Both the position numbers and the translations under genes were made by a program. From Flavobacteriaceae bacterium (GTDB taxonomy: Bacteria; Bacteroidota; Bacteroidia; Flavobacteriales; Flavobacteriaceae): a stretch of 21,651 nucleotides of DNA. Under the pieces are notes generated by a model. It was not told the DNA's origin and did not search any database. It saw nothing but the letters and a program-made list of their open reading frames with translations. How positions within the stretch are numbered: position 1 is the first letter of the stretch; every line of letters begins with the position of its first letter. The DNA is taken from contig JAHRWC010000200.1 of NCBI GenBank assembly GCA_019090365.1, positions 1-21,651 on the forward strand, read 5' to 3'. Below are positions 1 through 6,548 of the stretch, piece by piece.

Positions 1-1728
1 TGGAAGCATTTTTACAGCCACTGAATTCGTAAAAAATAGACTAATAGAAGCGATTAATATTAGAAAAGTAACACCCAAAAACCCCCATCTTTTTTTAGGA
101 TTTTCAATAAGTGGTCTTTCAAACTTATCGTATAATTTATAGATAAGTCCATCTTCCATTTTCTTTACTTTCTTTTCTACTTTCTTTCCCTTTTTATCTT
201 TTTCTTTCAGAAAAATAAACCCTAAATATGGAGTAATCGTTAAAGCAACAAAAAGAGACAATATCATTGCTATGGAAGCTCCAATTGGCATTGGTGCCAT
301 ATAAGGCCCCATTAACCCAGACACAAAAGCCATAGGCAATACTGAAGCAATTACTGTAAAAGTTGCTAGGATTGTTGGATTTCCAACTTCATTAATCGCA
401 TAAATAGCAGCATCTTTAAAAGGCAATCTTTTCATCTTAAAATGACGATGCATATTTTCGGCAATAATAATCGAGTCATACACGACAATTCCAGTTACAA
501 ACACAAGAGCGAATAAAGTGATTCGGTTTAGTGTGTAATCAAGCATATAATAACTTAACAACGTTAATGCGAATGTGATTGGCACCGATAAAAACACTAC
601 CAATCCACCACGCCAACCCATAGCAAGCATTACTACAATAGTAACTGCAAGGATTGCACCGATGAGGTGCATTAACAATTCTGATACTTTTTGTGAAGCA
701 GTTTCACCATAATTACGAGTTACTTCTACTTTTACATCATCTGGAATTAAAGTGGTTTTTAAGCGATCCACTTTATTTAAAATCACCTCTGAAATTTTCA
801 TAGCATCAGCGCCTTTCAGCTTCGCTACCGAAATAGTAACAGCTGGATATTCAGAAGGGAATTCATCTCTTTTTTTACTTGCCTGTCCATACCCTAAAGA
901 CACATAATTCTTAGGGATTTCAGGTCCATCAATAATTGTAGCAATTTGTTTTAAGTAAATAGGTTGGTTTTGTTTTACGCCGACCACTAAGTTTTCTACA
1001 TCTTCTACATTCTTTAAAAATTGACCTGTTGTTACTGAAAATTCAACATCTCGATTGTTAAAATCACCAGCATTTAATTGCTGGTTATTTACTTTAATCA
1101 TTTCAGAAATAGATAAAAAATCCAATCCACTTTCAGCCATTTTATCTTTATCTAACACTACGCGAAGCTGTCTGTTTCGACCTCCAACTTTTTTAGTAAT
1201 CGCAACATTGGGTACTTTTTCAATCTCATTTGTCAACTCTTGTGCAATCTGTTTTAACTGAAAATCATCATAGGTCTCACTCCAAAGGGTTAATCCTAAA
1301 ATAGGCACATCATCAATCGCACGCGTTTTCACTAAAGGCATGGTCACTCCTTGCGGCATGTTATCCATGTGCTTGTTAATTTCATTGTATAATTTTACAA
1401 AAGAACGCTCAATGTCTTCCCCTACATAAAACTGAACAATCACCATTCCTTGTTCCTTCATCGAAGTAGAATACACATATTCAACTCCTTTAATATTCGA
1501 AATTAATTTCTCTAAAGGTTTAATTACTCTAGACTCCACTTCGGTTGGACTCGCACCTGGATATCCAACAAAAATATCTGCCATAGGGACATCAATTTGT
1601 GGTTCCTCTTCACGCGGAATTAAAAACGAACTATACACACCAATAACCATAAATACAATCATTAAAAGCACGGTGAGCTTTGATCCTATAAATCCTTTGG
1701 CAATTTTACCTGCAAATCCTTCTTTCAT
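1..1728 (-). CDS. RND efflux transporter permease, N-terminal part (gene runs off the left edge)
   Basis: Inner-membrane proton-driven pump of a tripartite efflux system. The visible 576 codons start at ATG 1728 and remain open to base 1. The first residues are MKEGFAGKIAKGFIGSK, then a first membrane helix, then PREEEPQIDVPMADIF and GYPGASPTEVESRVIKPLEKL, typical of the first RND porter loop. The TM4 region at about residues 410-425 reads GIVVYDSIIIAENMHRHF. AcrB has two adjacent Asp here (D407, D408); this protein has Tyr417-Asp418. A TM block with NEVGNPTILATFTVIASVLPMAF follows. The visible end (FFTNSVAVKMLP) corresponds to the start of the second half of the duplicated fold, so roughly the C-terminal 450 residues are missing. 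It lies last in the order TolC, fusion protein, pump. The substrate cannot be told; the PREEEPQI type is neither classic AcrB nor CusA. Confidence 0.93.
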   Translation of the reverse strand, partial: MKEGFAGKIAKGFIGSKLTVLLMIVFMVIGVYSSFLIPREEEPQIDVPMADIFVGYPGASPTEVESRVIKPLEKLISNIKGVEYVYSTSMKEQGMVIVQFYVGEDIERSFVKLYNEINKHMDNMPQGVTMPLVKTRAIDDVPILGLTLWSETYDDFQLKQIAQELTNEIEKVPNVAITKKVGGRNRQLRVVLDKDKMAESGLDFLSISEMIKVNNQQLNAGDFNNRDVEFSVTTGQFLKNVEDVENLVVGVKQNQPIYLKQIATIIDGPEIPKNYVSLGYGQASKKRDEFPSEYPAVTISVAKLKGADAMKISEVILNKVDRLKTTLIPDDVKVEVTRNYGETASQKVSELLMHLIGAILAVTIVVMLAMGWRGGLVVFLSVPITFALTLLSYYMLDYTLNRITLFALVFVTGIVVYDSIIIAENMHRHFKMKRLPFKDAAIYAINEVGNPTILATFTVIASVLPMAFVSGLMGPYMAPMPIGASIAMILSLFVALTITPYLGFIFLKEKDKKGKKVEKKVKKMEDGLIYKLYDKFERPLIENPKKRWGFLGVTFLILIASISLFFTNSVAVKMLP

Positions 1729-1742
1729 GTCTTTATATTTTG

Positions 1743-1817
1743 GCGTTCGAGCGGGCTATTCGTTATATCTTTTTGCAAATAATTTTGCAAAAAGGATGTC
1801 ACTGTTATCCCTAACGC
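1743..1817. repeat. Imperfect palindromic intergenic repeat element between adaptor and pump genes
   Basis: The whole 94-base gap between the two efflux genes is filled by a palindrome-like element. The outer arms are GCGTT at 1743-1747 and AACGC at 1813-1817. The inner arms are perfect: CTTTTTGCAAA at 1769-1779 and TTTGCAAAAAG at 1784-1794, with a 4-base loop. GC-rich patches (GCGGGC near 1751, ATCCC near 1808) lie between. From memory, closely similar elements (GGGCTAT...AAAAAGGAT...ATCCCTAACGC) recur between genes in many Flavobacteriaceae genomes, so this is probably a dispersed repeat. It could act as an mRNA stabiliser or attenuator between the two genes. Confidence 0.6.
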
Positions 1818-1822
1818 GAATC

Positions 1823-2908
1823 TTATTTTTTAATATTAATTGGTGCTCCGTTGTATAATTTTCCTTCAGAATTTAAGATATAAGCTTCATCCGAGTTTAA
1901 TCCAGACAATACTTCAACCTGATCTCCATAGGTTTTTCCTAAGCGGAGCCAACGCAATAATGCAGTGTTATTCTCACTTACAGTATACACTCCCGAAAGT
2001 TGACCTTTGTGAACTAATGCTCCTGTTGAAACCAATACTTTATCATTAGAAGTATTGGTTTTTTCAACAGGAAATTCAACCGAAACATACATACCTGACA
2101 ATATATTTTCTATTGTTTTCGATAGGTTTATTTTAACTTGATATTGCCCGCCTGTGTTTTGTGCAGAACGACTTATTTCAGAGACTTTACCTTTTATAAT
2201 TTTCCCTGAAGATTTTATCTTTATGCTTACAGGAACATCTTTTTTAATTTGTTGTATTTCATTTTCATTTAGGCTAGTTATCACTTCAAAATTTGAAGGG
2301 TTTTCAATAGACAGTAATGGAACTCCAGGGTTTGCCATATCGCCTTCTTTTATTAGTTTTTGTGTAATCACTCCTTTAAAAGGCGCTCGAATATTTACAT
2401 AAGCAAATTGCGCATTGACTTCATTTTTCATTTGTTGAGCAGCTTCTAATCTTGCTTTAGCCATCTCATAATTAGAAGTCATATCGTCCATTTCTTTTTG
2501 AGAAGCACTATTATCTTCAAACAAGTTTTTAAAACGATTGTAATCTTTTTTAGCAATAGAAAATCTAGCTTTAGCTTGTGTAATTGAAGCATTTGCCTGC
2601 GCAAGTTTTGCTTGTAAATCTGAGTTATTAATAGAAATTAATAATTGTCCTTTTTCAACTTCATCGCCCACAGTTACATGAATTTTATTGACAAAACCCA
2701 TCATTCGAGTACTTAAATTTGCATTGTTACTTGCTTCAATTTTCCCACTTGTGGTAATAAAAGGACTTGCATTTTTTTGAGTGTTTGAACTTAAAGTTAC
2801 AGTAACAGGAATTTTTTGTTCTGAAACTGTTTTATCAACATCACTACCACAACTCACTATAAATATTGAGGTAAAAAGTATTGCTATTGTATATCGAATA
2901 GTATTCAT
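1823..2908 (-). CDS. RND efflux periplasmic adaptor (membrane fusion) lipoprotein, HlyD family
   Basis: Periplasmic adaptor of 361 residues linking the RND pump to the TolC-like channel. A lipoprotein signal ends at the lipobox IFIVSCGSD with Cys20 as the lipidation site. Next come the lipoyl half-motif region (about 55-95, GKIEASNNANLSTRMMGFVNKIHVTVGDEVEKGQLL), an alpha-helical hairpin of about 100-165 rich in Ala, Lys and Gln, the second lipoyl half (ANPGVPLLSIENP) and a beta-barrel/membrane-proximal part. The start at 2908 is six bases past the stop of the TolC-like gene, so the two are in one operon. The size is normal for the family. Nothing in the sequence indicates substrate. Confidence 0.93.
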   Translation of the reverse strand: MNTIRYTIAILFTSIFIVSCGSDVDKTVSEQKIPVTVTLSSNTQKNASPFITTSGKIEASNNANLSTRMMGFVNKIHVTVGDEVEKGQLLISINNSDLQAKLAQANASITQAKARFSIAKKDYNRFKNLFEDNSASQKEMDDMTSNYEMAKARLEAAQQMKNEVNAQFAYVNIRAPFKGVITQKLIKEGDMANPGVPLLSIENPSNFEVITSLNENEIQQIKKDVPVSIKIKSSGKIIKGKVSEISRSAQNTGGQYQVKINLSKTIENILSGMYVSVEFPVEKTNTSNDKVLVSTGALVHKGQLSGVYTVSENNTALLRWLRLGKTYGDQVEVLSGLNSDEAYILNSEGKLYNGAPINIKK

Positions 2909-2914
2909 GGTAAT

Positions 2915-4234
2915 TTATTTGGTTGTTAAAAATTGTAAATAAGCTTGAGCGTAATTAAAGCTAAACACAGCCTGATAATAATCTAATTGTTTTTGAGCGA
3001 AGGAAGTTTCAGCGGTTAAAACATCAGCTGTTTTTTCGAGCCCTTCTTTAAATCGATTGGTTCTTATTCGTAAAGCTTCTTTTGCTTGTTCTAAGGATAA
3101 TTCATTCAATTTTAAATTGTTTTCAGCATCACTTAACATTCTTTGAGCTTTATTTAATTCAAGTTTACTTTTTGAAAGATATTGTGTGTATTCTAAGGAA
3201 GCTTTATTGTATTCGGCTTTGCTTTTTTGAGCCTTTCCGAAGCGCTTTGTACCTTCTAGAATATTCCAACTTAATTGAGCACCAACTAAATATCCATTTG
3301 CATCAGCTTGCAAAAATTTGTCATCGTAAAGTTCATAACTTCCAAAAGCATTCAAGCGAGGTAAAAAAGAATATTTATCTGCTTTATATATAGAATTATA
3401 AGCTTCAGAAGCCAATTGCATTGCTTTTAAATCGGATCTTTCTTCTGAAAGAATTAAACTTTCACCTACTATTACTTCAGAAACAAACAAACTGTCTGAA
3501 GGTTTAAAAATCAATGAATCATCTTCATTCATGATATAAGAAACATAATTTGAAGCATTACTTATTTCGCTTTTAGCTTGTAGTAATTGATTGTAAATTT
3601 CGTTTACTCTAATTTCTACAGATAACAAATCAGCTTTTTGTAAATACCCGTTTTTGTAACTATTGTTTGCTACTTTTAAATTGGCTTGAGCAGCTTCCAA
3701 AGCTTTTTCTAGAACTTCTACAGCTTTATAAACTAACTGTAGTTCCATATACGATTTTGTAGCTTCTAATGTGAGGTATTCCTGAGTACGAATCGACTTA
3801 AGTTGCATTGCATTCATCTTAGTTTTTGCAGCTTTACGTTGAAACATACCGTCTAAATTTAAAAGCGGTTGTTGAATTTCGAACTTTGTCGTAAAATTTT
3901 GAACTCTATCAGGATCATTTAATCGAGATGGATCAAAATCTTGGGCTGTTAATACTTCTTGATTTAGTTTTGATCCAAATGCCATCAAAGGATTATTGGT
4001 TACAATACCTGTGTATGATGCCGTAATATTTGGTAAAAAAACAGCATTGGTTTGTTGATAATCTGCTTTTGCTTGATTGTATTCTTGCTCAGAAATTTTT
4101 GCTGATAAGTTTTGAGAGGCAACCTTTGTTAACACTTCAGATTTGCTAATAGTTTTAACCTCCTGAGCATGTATGTGCCCAGTAAACAATCCAAAACAAA
4201 AAGTGAGAATATGAATATGTTGTTTAATCATCAT
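2915..4234 (-). CDS. TolC-family outer membrane efflux protein
   Basis: Outer-membrane channel component of 439 residues and first gene of the efflux operon. The signal peptide covers about residues 1-23 (HILTFCFGLFTGHIHA-QE). The remainder has the TolC pattern of two repeats of long amphipathic helices, with runs such as QEYNQAKADYQQTNA and AQANLKVANNSYKNGYLQKADLLSVE, and the second-repeat equivalent RFKEGLEKTADVLTAETSFAQ near the C terminus. The promoter at 4250-4293 carries a Crp/Fnr-like site, and a terminator of the preceding gene lies just upstream. ATG 4234 would leave a very short leader of about 10 bases. A second in-frame ATG follows directly. Confidence 0.93.
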   Translation of the reverse strand: MMIKQHIHILTFCFGLFTGHIHAQEVKTISKSEVLTKVASQNLSAKISEQEYNQAKADYQQTNAVFLPNITASYTGIVTNNPLMAFGSKLNQEVLTAQDFDPSRLNDPDRVQNFTTKFEIQQPLLNLDGMFQRKAAKTKMNAMQLKSIRTQEYLTLEATKSYMELQLVYKAVEVLEKALEAAQANLKVANNSYKNGYLQKADLLSVEIRVNEIYNQLLQAKSEISNASNYVSYIMNEDDSLIFKPSDSLFVSEVIVGESLILSEERSDLKAMQLASEAYNSIYKADKYSFLPRLNAFGSYELYDDKFLQADANGYLVGAQLSWNILEGTKRFGKAQKSKAEYNKASLEYTQYLSKSKLELNKAQRMLSDAENNLKLNELSLEQAKEALRIRTNRFKEGLEKTADVLTAETSFAQKQLDYYQAVFSFNYAQAYLQFLTTK

Positions 4235-4249
4235 TATTATTTATAGGGA

Positions 4250-4293
4250 CAAAATTAAATGATGAAGCAGGTGATGTCAGTTACATTTGTTAC
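4250..4293 (-). promoter_or_regulatory. Promoter of the efflux operon with a GTTAC-N4-GTTAC Crp/Fnr-type site
   Basis: On the minus strand the -7 box TAATTTTG (4250-4257) matches TAnnTTTG fully. Centred 29.5 bp upstream of its near edge is GTTAC-ATTT-GTTAC (plus strand 4280-4293, centre 4286.5). The same spacing occurs at six other promoters in this window. A regulator bound here would sit at about -41.5, the usual class II activator position. Confidence 0.6.
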
Positions 4294-4298
4294 CAAAC

Positions 4299-4325
4299 AA
4301 AAAAAGCAGCGTAAAGCTGCTTTTT
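4299..4325 (-). terminator. Rho-independent terminator after the kelch-like gene
   Basis: GCAGC and GCTGC arms (4306-4310, 4316-4320) enclose a 5-base loop and are flanked by A and T runs, so the minus strand ends in a seven-base T tract. It follows the stop of the gene at 4345-5958 and lies upstream of the efflux operon promoter, separating the two units. Confidence 0.85.
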
Positions 4326-4344
4326 AAATTAGTAGGTTAAGTAT

Positions 4345-5958
4345 TTATAATTTAATTATCTTTTTTAAAGTAGAACTTCCTTCACTTTTTAAGGTAACAA
4401 AGTATTCTCCTGATGCAAATGATGAAAGGTCAATAGTAATAGAATGATTTCCTATTGGTTCTATTATTTCAACTCTTTTAATTAGTTTTCCTAGTAAATC
4501 ATTCACTTCAATAATGTGAGCTTTTGTACTAGGCACGAAAAAGTTTAAAGTAAAAATATCTTTAGAAGGATTAGGAAATACAGAAAGATTATAGACACTT
4601 TCATTGTTTAATTCAATGTCATTTACACCTAAAATACCTTTATTAATAAACACTTTAAAAATTACATTACTTGCACTACTTTGAGTTCCATTATTGATAA
4701 AGAAAATGTTTTCTTGTGAACTATCAATTCCTCCAAAGATATAACCTACTAAAGTTGGACCTTCTGGAAGATTATTGATGTTTAAAATATCTTCAGAAGT
4801 ATAAAAGGAAGTATTTGTTATTGGAATAAATTCGGCTCCAGAACCTAATAAGCTAGGCATTTCAATTTCTAGTTTTGTTTCAGTCATTGCGCCACTATTT
4901 GACCGTGTAACTTTACTAATAGTTTTAACAAACGGTACATTATCATCCTGCACTAAATTACCGTTTTCGTCTAATGTATACTGACTCATACCTCCAAAAA
5001 ATATAGTATGCATTGTGTTGTTTGCATCATCGTAAATTGGAATTTTTGCACTATGGTATTGACTCAAATACTGATTGAAATTATTATTTACAGTATGTCC
5101 ATTTGGTGTGATATCTACTGAATTTAAAAAGGGTAAATCAACTTCTTGTTGAAAAACTCCACTAAACATGGTAAATCCAGCTTCTCCGTTTGGAAATATT
5201 TGAGGAGCCATATTGTAATCACGTCGATGAAGATTATCAACATCATTTACAGCTGAATAATTCGTTAATGATAAATTAGTACCATCATCTACTACATTAA
5301 ATTTTCTAATTTCATCGGTATATTCTTGCTCAAATCCTGGTCCGTGATCGGGTCCCATTGGGTTGTATCTTCCTTCAAAAAATTGTCCTCCGCATAAGTA
5401 AAAAACATCGTCTAACAATCCAAGTTGACCTCCAGTTGAAGCAAGATTAGGATCAGAAATTTGCCTGAAATATGGATTTAAATCAGTATTATTTATAACC
5501 GCATTTGCTACTTCATCAAGATCAATAGCAGTTAGATTTGGGTAAGTAATATGATCGCCAGCTGTTGGACTATAACCATAACCTCCAATTATATATAAGG
5601 TATTGTCTCTTTGAATAAATTCTTGATTAGTTGATTGTAATTGTTCAAAAATGGAAGTAGTAATATTTTGTAAAGATCTTGACCATGTTTGATTTGTAGC
5701 AATATCAATTACGGTAATATCTTTATTATTACTATTTTCTAAAAAAGCTGCAAAAGGCTGTCTTTGATGTAAACCATCAATTCTTCCTCCAATGATAACC
5801 CATTTGTCATCACTTGTTTTTCCCCAAGAAAAGGAATGAACATTTGGAGCTTCTGTAATAACTAAGGGATCAATTTCTACTGTAAATACATCTTGAGAAA
5901 ATAATGAATTGCTTAATAATAAAGCTAAAATAAAAAGAGAATTGTATACTTTTTTCAT
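4345..5958 (-). CDS. Secreted kelch-like beta-propeller protein with T9SS type A sorting domain
   Basis: A secreted protein of 537 residues. The signal peptide covers about 1-21 (ending SNSLFSQ). Repeated blade-like segments with paired glycines are visible: WVIIGGRIDG, LYIIGGYGYS, VFYLCGGQFFEG, HTIFFGGMSQY and VGYIFGGIDSS, indicating a kelch-type propeller. The last ~80 residues (from SVFPNPSKDIFTLNF to the end LKKIIKL) are a type IX secretion C-terminal sorting domain, so the protein is exported across the outer membrane and probably displayed on the surface. Catalytic function is not recognisable. Met/His-rich stretches such as NPMGPDHGPG and HRRDYNM are noted, without a claim of metal binding. 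It is a single-gene unit with its own promoter and terminator, divergent from the copper genes, and it shares the regulatory layout of its neighbours. Confidence 0.8.
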   Translation of the reverse strand: MKKVYNSLFILALLLSNSLFSQDVFTVEIDPLVITEAPNVHSFSWGKTSDDKWVIIGGRIDGLHQRQPFAAFLENSNNKDITVIDIATNQTWSRSLQNITTSIFEQLQSTNQEFIQRDNTLYIIGGYGYSPTAGDHITYPNLTAIDLDEVANAVINNTDLNPYFRQISDPNLASTGGQLGLLDDVFYLCGGQFFEGRYNPMGPDHGPGFEQEYTDEIRKFNVVDDGTNLSLTNYSAVNDVDNLHRRDYNMAPQIFPNGEAGFTMFSGVFQQEVDLPFLNSVDITPNGHTVNNNFNQYLSQYHSAKIPIYDDANNTMHTIFFGGMSQYTLDENGNLVQDDNVPFVKTISKVTRSNSGAMTETKLEIEMPSLLGSGAEFIPITNTSFYTSEDILNINNLPEGPTLVGYIFGGIDSSQENIFFINNGTQSSASNVIFKVFINKGILGVNDIELNNESVYNLSVFPNPSKDIFTLNFFVPSTKAHIIEVNDLLGKLIKRVEIIEPIGNHSITIDLSSFASGEYFVTLKSEGSSTLKKIIKL

Positions 5959-5983
5959 GTTACATTTGGGATTAATTAATCTA

Positions 5984-6027
5984 CAAAATTCGTGATTAAT
6001 TTAGTTTCAGTTGGTTACTAATGTTAC
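5984..6027 (-). promoter_or_regulatory. Promoter of the kelch-like gene with a GTTAC-N4-GTTAC site
   Basis: The minus-strand -7 box GAATTTTG (5984-5991) matches seven of eight positions of TAnnTTTG. GTTAC-TAAT-GTTACA (plus strand 6014-6028; the 14-base core is centred at 6020.5) lies exactly 29.5 bp from the box edge. It is the second example of the direct-repeat-like class also found before the efflux operon. Confidence 0.55.
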
Positions 6028-6030
6028 ATA

Positions 6031-6071
6031 GCCTTATAAAAAGTGATGATAAATATCACATTTTATAAGGC
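6031..6071. repeat. 41-bp inverted repeat spanning the Fnr-like site of the copper operon
   Basis: Arms of 17 bases (6031-6047 and 6055-6071) pair with one mismatch around a 7-base loop. The arms read GCCTTATAAAAAGTGAT and ATCACATTTTATAAGGC. No T tract follows on either strand, so it is not a terminator. The Fnr-like core TGATAAATATCA (6047-6058) lies at its middle, between two divergent promoters. Confidence 0.7.
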
Positions 6072-6089
6072 TTGAACTTCCTACTTTTG
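6047..6089 (+). promoter_or_regulatory. Promoter of the copper operon with a TGAT-N4-ATCA (Fnr-like) site
   Basis: The plus-strand -7 box TACTTTTG (6082-6089) is a perfect TAnnTTTG. The Fnr-consensus core TGAT-AAAT-ATCA (6047-6058, centre 6052.5) is 29.5 bp from the box edge. Counting about five bases from the box puts transcription start at about 6094, the predicted GTG start codon itself, so the mRNA may be leaderless. Confidence 0.65.
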
Positions 6090-6093
6090 AAGC

Positions 6094-6468
6094 GTGAAAA
6101 TCTATAGTCACATATTCGTTGGATTTTTTATTGCATTAATGGCATGGAATACTTTTCAAGTATCTATAACCTATGCTTATTATTATGCGAGTCCTGTTGA
6201 ATTTATAGAACAGTTCTGTAAGAATATAGATAAACCCGAACTCGAATGTAATGGAAAGTGTCATTTAAAAGAAGTCACTACAAAAACTTCTTCTGAAGAT
6301 AAAACACCTACAGAGTATATTACATTTAAAGATTTTCCAGTTTTTGTAGCTTCAAATTTTAGCTATAAATTATATAAATTCAAGAAGAACAATAAGAAAC
6401 AATATTTATACAATAATTTGTATGCATATATAGATAAACCTTCTATATATCACCCTCCCAAAGTTTAA
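6094..6468 (+). CDS. Small membrane-anchored periplasmic cysteine protein next to a copper receptor
   Basis: A protein of 124 residues of a type I recall as common in Flavobacteria beside TonB-dependent receptors; its function is unknown. An N-terminal hydrophobic segment (about 7-30) is followed by a periplasmic part with FCKNIDKPELECNGKCHL: Cys42, Cys52 and Cys56 next to His57. This could bind a metal such as copper (inference from the partner gene). The C terminus ends HPPKV. GTG at 6094 is chosen because a TGA lies two codons upstream, and the next start, ATG 6139 (codon 16), would cut into the hydrophobic segment. An 80-base gap with no visible promoter or terminator separates it from the receptor gene, so they are probably co-transcribed. 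Confidence 0.75.
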   Translation: MKIYSHIFVGFFIALMAWNTFQVSITYAYYYASPVEFIEQFCKNIDKPELECNGKCHLKEVTTKTSSEDKTPTEYITFKDFPVFVASNFSYKLYKFKKNNKKQYLYNNLYAYIDKPSIYHPPKV

Positions 6469-6548
6469 TTAATTTATACAATCTAATATGTTTCAATAAA
6501 GGCTTTTATTGGAACCCATTACTATTAAGTTAAATTAATTATATTAAA

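Noticed and set aside
6044-6061. Classical CRP site TGTGA-N6-TCACA
   Set aside because: GTGAT and ATCAC arms are present but spaced too far apart (nine bases between TGA-type halves). The TGAT-N4-ATCA core inside fits the shared layout better.
6031-6071. Intrinsic terminator
   Set aside because: The long inverted repeat has no T tract on either strand and lies between divergent starts, not after a gene end.
6494-6511. Attenuator or terminator between the small Cys protein and the copper receptor
   Set aside because: CAATAAA/TTTATTG forms only a weak 7-bp AT-rich stem without a T tract.
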